Positions 44,301-53,665 are shown, counted from the stretch's first letter. The stretch is DNA of 64,000 nt from Marinagarivorans cellulosilyticus (GCF_021655555.1 NZ_AP023086.1:2076685-2140684); one strand, 5' to 3'. Numbers and translations: made by a program. Notes: a model not told the origin generated them from the sequence alone.

Positions 44301-47300
44301 ATGTGAGCATTACCGACCCAGGCGCCGGTAGCGTGTTTGACGCTCCCGATTATACGATTGCCGGTTGGTATTACCCGACCTCTTATCCCAGTTCCGGTGA
44401 GTATTATACGCTTGCTACCAAAGGCAGCCATTACGAAGTGCATATGGATGACGCTGGTGAGCTAGTGATTAATTGGGACAATGGCAGCAATTGGGATACG
44501 ATTTTTGCTACAGGTACGCTACCACTTAATACGTGGACGCACGTTGCTTATAGCTACACCAACGGTGAGCAAAAGTTGTACTTAAATGGCGCGCTAGAAA
44601 CAACCGCCACTTTTTCTGATGGCTATCTCTTTAACGATAGCCCTCTCTTTGTGGGGTATGACTCTGCTCCTACTACTCGTGGCTTTAGGGGAAATATCGA
44701 AGAGTTTAGTTTTTACGATAGTGCGTTGTCTGCCAGTGATGTAGCCGCTGTAGCCGCAGCCACCCACAGTTGCCCAAGTACAACGCGAACCGCTATTGCT
44801 GAATGGCGTTTTGATGATGCCGGTTGGGATGGCACCGCAAATGAAGTGGTAGACAGTAGCGGCAATAACTTGCATGGCACAGCAGTAAGTGTAAGTGGCT
44901 TCCCCAATACCAATGCAGCTTCACCTGCATTGGCTGGCGACCCCGGTACCTGCGCTTATGGCGCATTTGATTTAGGTAATAATGGTTATGTAACAATTAC
45001 TGACCCTGGGGCCGACAGTGTGTTGGATGTTGCTGAGCTAACGTTTTCGGCATGGGTTTACCCCAATGCTTATCCACCTACGAGATTAAGCACCTTAATT
45101 ACTAAAAATACACATTTTGAGGTGCATATTACGACGACGGGCCAGGTGATTTTTGAGTGGTATGCCGATAGTGATTGGCAGGGCGTTACTACTACGGCCA
45201 CTTTACCGCTTAGTCAGTGGAGCCATGTGGCGGTTACCTTTGAGGCGGGCGAGCAGAAAATTTATATTGATGGTGTTTTGTCGACCTCCGATACCAATGC
45301 AAATGCCCTAGGGCCGAATGATGACCCAATTGCGGTTGGCTACGACCTTAATCCAACCAGCCGGGCTTTTGATGGCCATTTAGACGAGGTTCGCCTTTAC
45401 GGTGCTAAGCTCACCGCAAATGAAATTAGTGTGGTTGCGGCCGAAACTCGCGCTTGCCCTGCGTTAAATACTCCCGATCATATTGCGATTAGTGTTGGTG
45501 CTACGGCGTCCACCTGTGATCCAGAAACCGTGACCTTTACGGTTAACAATGCCAGCTCAGACCCTATCACCGATTATACCGGCACCCTAACCTTAAGCAC
45601 TTCTACTGGGCACGGCGATTGGAGTAAAACAGGTACCGCAAGCGACGCTTACGGCACGCTTAGTGCGGGGGCGAGCGATTCGGGGGCGGCTACTTATACT
45701 TTTTCTGCCAGTGACAATGGCACTGTAACACTGCACTTAGACAACGGCAGGACTGAAGGGTTAACGGTAACAGCGGTGGACTCTGATGCAGGTGCAACCG
45801 GTACGTCATCTACTGTGACTTATACAACCAATAGCTTTTCGGGTTTTGATTCTACCGGCGGCACGCAAATTGTGGGCTACCCGCAAGTGTGGGAAATTCG
45901 AATGCAACAGCAAGACCCTATAACGGGGGATTGTTCGATCAACTCGGAATATTCGCAAGCGGGGGTGAAGGTTTGGTTAGACCGCTCGGCGGCCGACCCG
46001 AATGGCACTGCGCCGACGTTTGTCGATAGCATCAGCGGCGATTCGGTTTCGGTGCCCAGCAGCGAGCCGGGCAGTAATAATTTCAATTTAACCTTCGTGA
46101 ACGGCGTGGCCAACTTTACCTTAAATACGACAGATTCGGGCATGTACAGTTTTCACGTGGCGGATAAAACTCGCAGTTTTGCCGATGTGGATCTGGTTTT
46201 TGAATCTGATGTGAAAACCTACGGCCCCTTCGGTTATTACGTGATCGTGGCAGGTAACCCTGCTGCTACGACCGGCGCTGGGGCTGCGTTTCAGGCGGCG
46301 GGCGAGATTTTTAGAGTGAATGTGACAGCTGTGGCTTGGCAGGCGGCGGACGATCTTGACGACGATAAAATCCCCGATGGCCACGATACTGCAGGCAACG
46401 CTAGCCGTGCGGATTTATCCAACAACCCGGTTATTGCTAGCATGGGCCAAGAAAATCCAGCCGAGACTATTACCTTATCGAGTGCCTTGTTATTACCGGC
46501 CGGCGGTACAGATTCAGGGTTAAAAGACGAAGATACCTTAGCGGCACTTGCCAGAACGGTTGATAACTTTTCTGGCGGTAGTGGTTACATCGAACGGGTT
46601 TATTTTGATGAGGTGGGCATCATCGAGATTAAAGCCGAAGTTACCGATGGCCAATACATGGGCAAAAATGTAGCCTTTACCGAAAAAAGCCAAAGTTATT
46701 CCAACAATGTTGGCCGTTTTACGCCGGCCAACTTTACTTTTGCTAGCGGGGAATTAACCGCAGCATGCCAAACTGGCCTCGATTACAGCTACATGGGGCA
46801 AGGCTTTAGTGGGCAGTTTGCGATTTCGCCGCAGAGCAGCCGAGGTAGTAGCTTGCAAAACTATACGGGTGACTTTGTTAAATTAACCTTAGGTGACTTC
46901 GACTTTGTGGCTCGCGATATTAATGCTGCCACCGAGCTAAGTGCGCGTTTAGCCGGCGCAGCAACAAGCTTGGCTTGGAGCGGCGATGGCACTGTAAATG
47001 CGAGTTTTGCACTTGCCCGAGGTGCAACACCCGACGGCCCTTACACGACGTTATCCGTAGGGACAGATTTTGATGACAGTGATGGCATAGGCCTGGCGAG
47101 CGCAAGCAAAGATTTAGACAGCGATGGCGATGCCAGCACAGATAGCGCCGAGCTAGATCAAACAGAAGTACGCTTTGGGCGCTTGCGCTTAGGCGATGCC
47201 CTAGGGCCAGAAACAGCCTTGTTGAATGTGCCTTTGTTAACCGAGTATTGGGATTCGCCCAGCTGGCTGCAAAATGACGACGATAGCTGTACCACTATTG

Positions 47301-47632
47301 CGCGAAGCGATATTTCTTACCCCAGCGGTACAATTAACACCGAAGGCAATCGTACGATAACTGTGGGTGGCGGTACTACGGAGGGAAGTTATGCAAGCAT
47401 TGTGGGCGATGCCGTAAGCTTTTCCGGCGGCGATGCTACCCACCGCTTTAGTGCGCCGGGTACGGGGAATACGGGTAATTTTAAAACCTCCATCGATTTG
47501 ACCAATTACCCGTGGTTGCGTTTTGATTGGAATGGTGATGGCGATTATTCCGATACCGCTACGCCGGATAACCAAATTAACTTCGGCACCTACCGCGGCC
47601 ACGATCGAATGTTGTATTGGCGGGAGTATTAG
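41390..47632 (+). CDS. Giant MshQ-like surface protein with CBM6 and LamG domains
   Basis: 2080 residues with an N-terminal signal (AVLAVVLCLAVLSAPVSA). Four CBM6-type carbohydrate-binding repeats follow (residues about 55-197, 204-350, 361-510, 519-667), each IEAEDY...GYIANGE...LTYDVN...NLSWFSLEK. Next is an MshQ/PilY-like beta region (674-900, NDLTFQSGSSGKLIAYSGGSISL), two LamG/concanavalin-like domains (905-1120 EWRFDD..SSGNGLHAV; 1125-1350), then the DUF6701 C-terminus typical of MSHA protein MshQ (GRFTPANFTFASGELTAACQ, ending YRGHDRMLYWREY). No msh genes are near. Most likely a polysaccharide-binding surface adhesin. Lies after folK with a 152-base gap. Confidence 0.85.
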   Translation: MRLGEQLGLAGYKKRINRGTHCVGIAYSAVLAVVLCLAVLSAPVSAATVGIPANSETQIEAEDYVSAYDTTGGNAAGSPSSCTYNGFDVDVGDNGGSDCVIGYIANGETLTYDVNIAQAGSYTVKYNYASPSNSPGQIQFKVDGSTVTTTTLTTNTGDWNTYTTQTDTVTLPAGTHTVTTQFVNPVMNLSWFSLEKVGGPSAIDIPASGETQIGFEEYVSAYDTTVGNAAGSPALCVYNGFDVDVYDSGVGACALSSVADGETLDYYVNVIEAGDYTLTYNFAGEGTSPPGDVIFKVDGSTILTTTLTTTTGSFGTFASDTDTVTLSAGTQTVTLEFSNPWLNANWFSLEKVAPPISPPSSDSIRIEAEEYFDAYDAEAENRATVPTNCVYGGYGVDVTDTSDEGGGGCKVGYVRAGERLDYAINPSHAGAYRVAIRYASGRDALTYAGDLLFTSGGSTLATVNLLGTGGWDTFGDSTVVIDLEAGAQTLSAEFTDPNYDLNWFDLELKTVYILDDAEYRIEAEDYISANDTNFDNQATDNGAALTLCPYYYEGVDLGDTTDGGGCTVGYIADGEWLEYSVYIDEATDYTVKYRHASGTGGGGTGGDILFRVDGTTAQTTTITEVTGDWNVYADTTATVALTEGLHTIRLEFSNPYVNLNWFSLQKSEATSPASGSCSFPGVAANVSDVAQIIIHNGGTIHDAPNNEVVTKNINSDASGCGSGIPCTKTDTVAPAFTDIPAFPAGSDVTVAYGDTYNFTPGAFNNVNINSDTTLNFAPGDYTFNNNLNIGSGSVINVSSAGLVRIFVNSGFSAGSNVTLNAGGGATEFLFIYVLNDLTFQSGSSGKLIAYSGGSISLHNNADITGALTSNSNLTVQFGANLRYEQSYISSGGFSEACGGGGDPSGVASVGTWRFDDPLWNGAVGEVEDSSGNGLHAVTVNAGTQPTTATASPALSGDPGTCGYGVFDGSGYVSITDPGAGSVFDAPDYTIAGWYYPTSYPSSGEYYTLATKGSHYEVHMDDAGELVINWDNGSNWDTIFATGTLPLNTWTHVAYSYTNGEQKLYLNGALETTATFSDGYLFNDSPLFVGYDSAPTTRGFRGNIEEFSFYDSALSASDVAAVAAATHSCPSTTRTAIAEWRFDDAGWDGTANEVVDSSGNNLHGTAVSVSGFPNTNAASPALAGDPGTCAYGAFDLGNNGYVTITDPGADSVLDVAELTFSAWVYPNAYPPTRLSTLITKNTHFEVHITTTGQVIFEWYADSDWQGVTTTATLPLSQWSHVAVTFEAGEQKIYIDGVLSTSDTNANALGPNDDPIAVGYDLNPTSRAFDGHLDEVRLYGAKLTANEISVVAAETRACPALNTPDHIAISVGATASTCDPETVTFTVNNASSDPITDYTGTLTLSTSTGHGDWSKTGTASDAYGTLSAGASDSGAATYTFSASDNGTVTLHLDNGRTEGLTVTAVDSDAGATGTSSTVTYTTNSFSGFDSTGGTQIVGYPQVWEIRMQQQDPITGDCSINSEYSQAGVKVWLDRSAADPNGTAPTFVDSISGDSVSVPSSEPGSNNFNLTFVNGVANFTLNTTDSGMYSFHVADKTRSFADVDLVFESDVKTYGPFGYYVIVAGNPAATTGAGAAFQAAGEIFRVNVTAVAWQAADDLDDDKIPDGHDTAGNASRADLSNNPVIASMGQENPAETITLSSALLLPAGGTDSGLKDEDTLAALARTVDNFSGGSGYIERVYFDEVGIIEIKAEVTDGQYMGKNVAFTEKSQSYSNNVGRFTPANFTFASGELTAACQTGLDYSYMGQGFSGQFAISPQSSRGSSLQNYTGDFVKLTLGDFDFVARDINAATELSARLAGAATSLAWSGDGTVNASFALARGATPDGPYTTLSVGTDFDDSDGIGLASASKDLDSDGDASTDSAELDQTEVRFGRLRLGDALGPETALLNVPLLTEYWDSPSWLQNDDDSCTTIARSDISYPSGTINTEGNRTITVGGGTTEGSYASIVGDAVSFSGGDATHRFSAPGTGNTGNFKTSIDLTNYPWLRFDWNGDGDYSDTATPDNQINFGTYRGHDRMLYWREY

Positions 47633-47825
47633 TGACGAGTATTGCGCGCGCGTTGCACAGTATTGTTTTTTTAGGCGGGCGTGAAACGCTAATAATGCCC
47701 CCGAAGACTGAAACCAGCTGCGGTACACCTTAAATACACCTGTGAGAGGCTCTCGGCGACTTCTTGCCGCTAAGGGTTGTATCCGGTTTTACCCTATCGC
47801 TTTATTGGGGGGGGCTTTTTCATTA

Positions 47826-48551
47826 TTATTTAAAAAAAATTATTTTACGGCCAAAATAATCGCCTAAAAATATTGGGAATGCACTTAGTATTGCAACCTC
47901 GCCATTGGGTAAGTGCTGGTCAAGCTGAGACTGTGCGATAGCATGTTGGTCAATAACCGGGGCTTGGCTTATGGTTCCAGAGATTAAATAATTGGCTTTT
48001 TGCAAGTTGGCCATAATCAAGGTTTGCCAAACAGCTTTATCTATTTTTCTGGCGTCTTGATAAATACTATTTCCACGTTGCGCAGAAAGTCCTTTATAGA
48101 TTTTACCTCTGCAATCTTCCAGGCTAACCGTACGGGTTAAGTATTCGGTGCTATCGTCAATATCTCTTAAGGCTTCAATCATGGGGTAGCTGATAAACAG
48201 TTTTCCATGCTCGGTCTCATTATCAAAATGTGCGAGCATGTCTAAAAGCTTTTGGCTGTCATAGTGGTCGTCGTGTGGCTCCATATCAAAAAACAGATAA
48301 ATCTGACTAATTTGATCGCGCCGCAGTTTGCCTAGTGATTCTCTGTTTTTGGCTAAGGGGTTCAGCTCTTTGATGAGTTCATAAGGGTTTAAGTCGTCAT
48401 CTGCTTTAAGTTGCTTATACAGCTCGTATATGTCGTTTTGGAAAGTCACTAGAATACGGCTTTGCTCACCGCTGAAAAAAGATCGCTCTAGACTTTCAAA
48501 ATATAATTTTTCACGCCCTTCACCTTCAAAAACAAATAGTGTGCGCTCCAT
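47826..48551 (-). CDS. TOPRIM/RloB-like partner of an AAA ATPase (possible defence nuclease)
   Basis: 241 residues. The N-terminus (ERTLFVFEGEGREKLYFESLE, E9/E11) and the central IYLFFDMEPHDDHYD (D89, E91) plus ISYPMIEALRD match the layout of RloB/TOPRIM-type proteins: a glutamate near the start, an acidic DxE/DxD strand, and a SxPxxE segment. The exact family is not certain. It starts in the TAATG overlap with the ATPase stop, so the two are translationally coupled. Given the COG1106-type ATPase next to it, a phage-defence or nucleic-acid processing role is likely, as inference. No signal peptide. Confidence 0.65.
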   Translation of the reverse strand: MERTLFVFEGEGREKLYFESLERSFFSGEQSRILVTFQNDIYELYKQLKADDDLNPYELIKELNPLAKNRESLGKLRRDQISQIYLFFDMEPHDDHYDSQKLLDMLAHFDNETEHGKLFISYPMIEALRDIDDSTEYLTRTVSLEDCRGKIYKGLSAQRGNSIYQDARKIDKAVWQTLIMANLQKANYLISGTISQAPVIDQHAIAQSQLDQHLPNGEVAILSAFPIFLGDYFGRKIIFFK

Positions 48552-49663
48552 TAGCTGGATAAGCCTTTATAAATTTTTTCTAGGTTGTGAGCTTTTCGCA
48601 GCTCTTTGCCAGTTAAGGCAGTGATGGGTTGGATGTGTTTGTCTAGTACAAAATAGCAGTCTGGCCGTAATAGGTCGTTGCTCATTACACCCGTATTATG
48701 AGTGGTCATAATTGTTTGGCATTTGGCGTGGGCAACTTTATCAACAATTGTCGATGCAAGAGCGTGATGATAAAAAGCATCAAACTCGTCAATATAGGCA
48801 AAGGTAATAGCATTGTTTTGAAAGCGCAGCCACCAAAAATAAAAAATACCCAGTGAAAGCGTACCCGTAGAAGCGGCTAAACCAAACTCTAGCTTTGCAT
48901 CGCCAAAGTCAAAATAGATGCCTTTATCACCTTTGTTTGTCGTGTCGACCGTTAAAGTGCATTCGACCCCCGATTGGTTTAAGAATTGCTCAAAGTCTTT
49001 AACTGAATCATTATCGATAATGCTTTGCGATAAGCGATCGACGCCGATATTATTCCCCACATATTCCCCGGTTGTTGTGGAGTTTAGAGTGCGGAAAAAA
49101 ACCATGCCTTCGATAAAAACAAGTAACTGAGCTAGCCGCTGATTGGTTAGGTTGTCATCCAAAATGGCATTACTACGCACGTATTTAAGAAGAGAAATTT
49201 CGGAGGTGCCTACATCGGTTTTAAGCGATTGTGCTCCCTGCAAGTTGATATTTGCGCGAGTGGAGTTACGGCGATCTATCTCTAAAACGGTATCCCCAGC
49301 AATACTTAGCTGTTCGTAAACCAGTTGTTGGCGTGACTTTTTGCCATAGCGGTAAATAATATCCGCGCCATTGATGCGAAATTCAAAAGCAAATTCAGCC
49401 ATTCCCACGGCAGGGCTGCCATTAAGGTAGTTAGTATCTAAATTGCTAAAGTACTTAGGGGAGTCGATAAGGTGCAGTATAGGATCGACCATGGCTAAAC
49501 CTAGATTGGACTTGCCGCTGCCATTGGGGCCGTAGATCATCCCATGTAAAACCCCGCCATCTTTGACGGCGTTCTCATTAAACTCATATTGCTGGCTAGA
49601 TAGGTCAAACGTTAGCCAATCGGCGAAGTTGCGGAAGTTTTTTACGGAAAATTTATGCAGCAT
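48551..49663 (-). CDS. AAA15/COG1106-type ATPase, first gene of the two-gene cassette
   Basis: 370 residues with the ABC-like ATPase layout. The start MLHKFSVKNFRNFADWLTF is typical of RecF/SMC-related AAA15 ATPases. Walker A is GPNGSGKS (residues 45-52, Lys51), signature-like ASTGTLS near 264-270, Walker B AYIDEFDAFYHH (Asp292, Glu293) and switch His322 (MTTHNTG). The middle 130 residues are a variable insert. Its stop overlaps the partner's start as TAATG. Such ATPases pair with nuclease-like partners in abortive-infection-type systems (RloAB, AbiL-like). Specific system unassigned. Both genes appear somewhat AT-rich against the neighbours. Confidence 0.8.
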   Translation of the reverse strand: MLHKFSVKNFRNFADWLTFDLSSQQYEFNENAVKDGGVLHGMIYGPNGSGKSNLGLAMVDPILHLIDSPKYFSNLDTNYLNGSPAVGMAEFAFEFRINGADIIYRYGKKSRQQLVYEQLSIAGDTVLEIDRRNSTRANINLQGAQSLKTDVGTSEISLLKYVRSNAILDDNLTNQRLAQLLVFIEGMVFFRTLNSTTTGEYVGNNIGVDRLSQSIIDNDSVKDFEQFLNQSGVECTLTVDTTNKGDKGIYFDFGDAKLEFGLAASTGTLSLGIFYFWWLRFQNNAITFAYIDEFDAFYHHALASTIVDKVAHAKCQTIMTTHNTGVMSNDLLRPDCYFVLDKHIQPITALTGKELRKAHNLEKIYKGLSS

Positions 49664-49947
49664 TACGCGTAGCCTCGGTAAATCGTGGTGCTAGCATAGC
49701 AGAAGTCGCTGTTCCCGTAAAAAAATTACGGCGCTGTGTTTGTTTACATGATATGTGGCGTTATCGATTCCTTACGAATCATTTTTATCGCGTGTCAGAT
49801 GCGTCAAGGGGCTGTGTAGACTTTGATGGTTTACTGCGGTTGATGGGGCTGTGCACCAATTGCTTTCAATAGGGCGATATTAAAAACCACAGGCTAGCAC
49901 GGTTCTGCATGTATGCGATGCATGAACCATGCTTACGCGTTAGCTGC

Positions 49948-51522
49948 CTAGTTCGCTAAACAAAAATCCTTAACGCCTTGTTTGTATTTTTCGAAGGTAT
50001 AGGTGCGGATATCTTGTTCGTACAAACTGCTACTCATCACTTCGGTACAGGTTACTTGCCCTGCAACTAGTTGTGCGAGGGTGGTGACCGTGACTGCCGA
50101 TTTAATTTCGTCTTCACCTACTGCGCGTAGTTGCTCCAAGGTTTTGGTAATGGTGAGTTGCTGGTCTTCACCTTGGGCATCGGTAAAGCTTATGCCTAGC
50201 GAAATTTCTAGTTCGGGGCTTAAAAATCCTGCGCCTTCAAAAAGTTCTAAAAAGAATTGCTCTGAGTTATACGAAAAGTTAATGCTACTGACTTCGCCAG
50301 CATCGGTAGAAATATCTTCGGCGGCCGAATAAAACTGATTTAATGCTTGAGGGTAGGTCAGCTGGAATTTCACATTTTTAACGGCTGGTGATAAAAAACG
50401 CATAAAGTTATCGGCGAAAATGCGTTGGGCATCGTTGGGGGTGATCATTGCGGTGTATGTGCCTTTGCCGATATCGGTTAGCTCATTTAAAAAGCGGTCG
50501 TCAAAGCCTTCGCCTATACCAATACCCGAAAAGTGAATGCCTTCGGCGTCGTTAATTACCGTGCTTTGTGCAATTACGGCTGGGTCCACTTCGCCGGTGT
50601 TGGCATTGGCGTCGGTTAAAATGATGACGCGGTTAGATTTTTCGGGGTCGAACAAGGCGTTTGCTGCACTATAAGCTTCGTCAATGCCGCGATCTAAATT
50701 GGTACTGCCGGTGGCTTTAAGGCTGGCAATGGCATTAAAAAAGCTGTTGTCATCGTCTTGGTACACCCAGCGGTCAATCACTGTTTTTGCGCTACGTTCA
50801 AAGGTTACTAAGCTGAGTATGTCGCCTTCTTTTAGTTGTGTAAGTAGGCGAAATAGGCCTTCTTTAACGACATCTAGGCGTGTGTAAATCTCGCCGTGGG
50901 CGGCGTCTGAATATGGCATTGTCATTGAGCCTGAAATATCAACCAATAATGTAAGTGCAACATTGTCGCGTTCTGCATGGGTAAGTGTAGGCCCCGTGAG
51001 GTTTATGCCTAGCGCGTACACAGACCCATTTACCGAGCGGCCAACGGGTATCTCGCCGGTGGAGGCTTTGTACAACCCCATGGAAACATTAAACGGTGCA
51101 GCCATGGTCAAATCAAAATGGTCAAAGCTTTCTGCGTTTAAGTACTCATACGGCCGGCCCCAGCTACGCTGCGGGGCCTTGCCATCGGCCAGTGCTGCAA
51201 AGGTTAAATCACGCGATGCGGTGCTGCCCGATTCATCATAACTAAAGAAAAACGACGTGGTCGCTGCCGGCAAGGCTGAGCTGTTTTCGCTGGGGTCTGG
51301 CGCGGTTTCACCGACTTCGGGTAAAGGCCTAAGCCCTGGGTGAGTATCCGAAGGGTTTACGGCTTGCGGGTCTTTTGCATCACCGCCCCCACTGCCGCAG
51401 GCGACTAAGGTAAACGGTAGGGTAGCCAGCAGCAGCGCAAGGGCACAATGTTTTAACAAGGGCTGTTGTAGCTGGGGGCGTTGTAACCGGGGTTGTTTAA
51501 GCGGGTGTTTTGAGGTGAACAT
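49948..51522 (-). CDS. VWA-domain lipoprotein
   Basis: 524 residues. An unusual N-terminus with repeated basic Leu/Gln/Pro (KQPRLQRPQLQQPLLKH) leads to a hydrophobic core and lipobox LVAC (Cys42), then an acidic/Pro linker. The von Willebrand A domain holds the metal MIDAS site: DISGSM (195-200), the Thr in KATGSTNLDRG and the Asp in ILTDANANTGE. The C-terminal beta part (VKFQLTYPQALNQFYSA) resembles the YfbK group. Role unknown; maybe a metal-dependent adhesion or chaperone on the envelope. GGAG lies before the ATG. Confidence 0.88.
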   Translation of the reverse strand: MFTSKHPLKQPRLQRPQLQQPLLKHCALALLLATLPFTLVACGSGGGDAKDPQAVNPSDTHPGLRPLPEVGETAPDPSENSSALPAATTSFFFSYDESGSTASRDLTFAALADGKAPQRSWGRPYEYLNAESFDHFDLTMAAPFNVSMGLYKASTGEIPVGRSVNGSVYALGINLTGPTLTHAERDNVALTLLVDISGSMTMPYSDAAHGEIYTRLDVVKEGLFRLLTQLKEGDILSLVTFERSAKTVIDRWVYQDDDNSFFNAIASLKATGSTNLDRGIDEAYSAANALFDPEKSNRVIILTDANANTGEVDPAVIAQSTVINDAEGIHFSGIGIGEGFDDRFLNELTDIGKGTYTAMITPNDAQRIFADNFMRFLSPAVKNVKFQLTYPQALNQFYSAAEDISTDAGEVSSINFSYNSEQFFLELFEGAGFLSPELEISLGISFTDAQGEDQQLTITKTLEQLRAVGEDEIKSAVTVTTLAQLVAGQVTCTEVMSSSLYEQDIRTYTFEKYKQGVKDFCLAN

Positions 51523-51707
51523 GATATTGCTCCTTGTTTATTTCTCAAAAGACGGTAGCTATGGCGCAAACCGCACCGTAAAATTCAGCCCGCCACTTTT
51601 TTGTGATTGAGTTGGCGGTTGTGGCGGTGTTTATTCGTCAAAAATTATTCCAAGGGACATTGCCATTGAAAGGTTTTATTACGTTGGCTTTACTGCTGGT
51701 AGCTGTA

Positions 51708-52583
51708 ATGGCGCGGCTGAAGATTGTAGCGCGATTAGTGGTTTTGGCGCCTATATTGTTGTTGTCAATAGGGTTAAGTGTGAGCAGTTTGGTATATGCC
51801 GAGGCGAATCCCCCCTCATCGCCAAATGCGTTAACAGCCACTACCGGTAAGCCGCGCTGGGAACTTGGCTTTGGTATTGGCGGCCAAGCGTTACCGGATT
51901 ATCGCGGTTCTAACCAAACGCATATCAAGGCGCTGCCTTTGCCTTTGATTCTTTACACTGGGCGCTATATAAAAATTAATCGCGACGGCGCCCGCGGGGA
52001 GTTATTCGAAAATAGCCGTATACAATTTAACTTATCGGCAGATGCCGCACTAAGTGGCGATGGCGAAGACAATACTGCAAGAGCAGGTATGCCAGAGCTC
52101 GATTCGGCTTTTGAAGCTGGGCCATCGCTGAATATTCGTTTAAGTGGCCCAAGCTTTAACGACGGCTGGGCCTTGCGTTTCCCTGCTCGAGTGGTTGTTA
52201 CCTTGGGGGGCGAGGGCGTTCGCCAGCGCGGCTATGTGTTTAACCCCCGCTTAGTGTGGCGCAAGCCCGTGATTTTTGGCGGTTGGAACCTGGGTGTTTC
52301 GCTAGGTGCTTTATGGGGGAGCGACAAATACCACAGCTATTACTACGCCGTTGCGCCCGAATATGCCACGCAAGCGCGGCCGGTATACGAGGCACGAGCG
52401 GGCTATTCAGGTAGTTACAGTAAAATCTCTTTACGCCGCCGTTGGTCGAGTGGCTGGTTATTAGGTGTGTATTTGCGTTACGATAACCTTTCTGGCGCTA
52501 CCTTTGAACACAGTCCCCTTGTGCGAACTGAGCACTACGGTGCCATTGGTTTTGGTTTGGGTAAAACATTATGGGCGTTATAA
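51708..52583 (+). CDS. MipA/OmpV-family outer-membrane protein
   Basis: The frame opens with GTG at 51603, but the ATG at 51708 starts a proper signal peptide (RLKIVARLVVLAPILLLSIGL...VYA) and gives 291 residues, near the family norm; the upstream part is hydrophobic but not a leader. A beta barrel with alternating strands follows: WELGFGIGGQALPDYRGSNQ, KALPLPLILYTGRYIKINRDGARG, NPRLVWRKPVIFGGWNLGVSLGALWG, ending ALGFGLGKTLW-like (IGFGLGKTLWAL). MipA links MltA and PBP1B in E. coli; most family members have unclear roles. Divergent from the VWA gene. Confidence 0.8.
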   Translation: MARLKIVARLVVLAPILLLSIGLSVSSLVYAEANPPSSPNALTATTGKPRWELGFGIGGQALPDYRGSNQTHIKALPLPLILYTGRYIKINRDGARGELFENSRIQFNLSADAALSGDGEDNTARAGMPELDSAFEAGPSLNIRLSGPSFNDGWALRFPARVVVTLGGEGVRQRGYVFNPRLVWRKPVIFGGWNLGVSLGALWGSDKYHSYYYAVAPEYATQARPVYEARAGYSGSYSKISLRRRWSSGWLLGVYLRYDNLSGATFEHSPLVRTEHYGAIGFGLGKTLWAL

Positions 52584-52674
52584 CTTGGGTTTACCCATCT
52601 TAAAGGGGATTAGCAACGGATGGTGTAAAGGTGGTTAGTGGTATTTTTATTTATTCATTGGGACGGAATCATCT

Positions 52675-53349
52675 ATGAGTGTTGTTGAGTTTTTAAAAGA
52701 AAAAGAGCGGGTATTGCGCGAGCAATTTAAAACGGTTGAGTTTAAATCTCGTTTTGAGCCGCAGTTGCGCAACTTGTCTGAAAAATTTAGCCTCACACTT
52801 AGTAACACCCTCAACAACCCTTGGGTCGGTAAGATAAACCCGTTTTTTGAGCGTGAGCCAGAGCTGCCACAAACGATTAGCCCAGAAGCGCGAAGCTTCT
52901 ATGATAAGTGGTATCAAAAGTTAGATGAAGAAACCTTCATGGGTGACTGGCACTGTATTGGTCAAGAGTGCATTAATAGCTTTGCAGAGGTTACCGATGA
53001 TCATCAATGGATTCATACTGACCCCGAGCGCGCCGCGAAAGAATCCCCTTTTGGGTGCACCATTGCCCACGGCTTTTTAACGTTGGCGCTATTGCCTAAA
53101 TTAACCGACTCGGTCAACCCTGAAAACAACCCCTACCCTGAAGCGCGTATGTTGGTGAACTATGGCTTGAACCGTGTACGCTTCCCTTACCCTGTAAAAG
53201 CGGGGTCTCGTGTACGTGCGCGCACAAAATTAATTGATTTAATCCCATCCAAACGCAGCGTGGATGTCGTTAATGAAATTAGTGTAGAAATAGACGGCAG
53301 CCGCCGCTTAGCTTGCGTTGCTGAAACGGTTTTACGGGTTTATTTTTAA
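52675..53349 (+). CDS. MaoC-like (R)-specific enoyl-CoA hydratase
   Basis: 224 residues; a long N-terminal extension (MSVVEFLKEKERVLREQFKTVEFK) precedes the MaoC hot-dog: FAEVTDDHQWIHTDPERAAKESPFGCTIAHGFLTLALLP, where Asp and His of the VTxDHQWIHxD block form the hydratase dyad. Probable (R)-enoyl-CoA hydratase in fatty acid or PHA metabolism; substrate not determinable. GGGACGG lies six bases before the ATG at 52675. No PHA or beta-oxidation gene is adjacent. Confidence 0.88.
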   Translation: MSVVEFLKEKERVLREQFKTVEFKSRFEPQLRNLSEKFSLTLSNTLNNPWVGKINPFFEREPELPQTISPEARSFYDKWYQKLDEETFMGDWHCIGQECINSFAEVTDDHQWIHTDPERAAKESPFGCTIAHGFLTLALLPKLTDSVNPENNPYPEARMLVNYGLNRVRFPYPVKAGSRVRARTKLIDLIPSKRSVDVVNEISVEIDGSRRLACVAETVLRVYF

Positions 53350-53665
53350 GGCTATGCGTAATTAGTGTGAAGTAAACGGCGCTTCAAAAACTTGCATGCA
53401 ACCCAAGGTAGGGCCCTTTGATGCCTAGCTGTAGAGATGTTTCGTCTTGTGAGTTAGTAAGGGTTAAATCAATATCCATTCGGCGAAAGCCAGCGCTAAC
53501 ATCCCACTGTACTTGCTTGCGGGCTAGCAACAATACAATCACACATAAAAAGGCCGGCAAGCAGATTATTTTCTGGCCGGTTTTAAATAAATGCGATCAC
53601 CAACGACGCAGGTATGATCGTTGGTGTGTGAGCTAAAAACGCCGTTTAAAATTTGTGACCCTTCC
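53350..53665. other. Intergenic region before the patatin autotransporter gene
   Basis: About 315 bases without a plausible gene. An imperfect CCGGC/GCCGG hairpin followed by TTTTAAAT lies near 53552-53588 and could end the MaoC transcript; it is weak. Confidence 0.4.

Noticed and set aside
51603..51707. Upstream GTG start of the MipA-like protein
   Set aside because: Would place a second hydrophobic stretch before the signal peptide; no ribosome site seen at the GTG.
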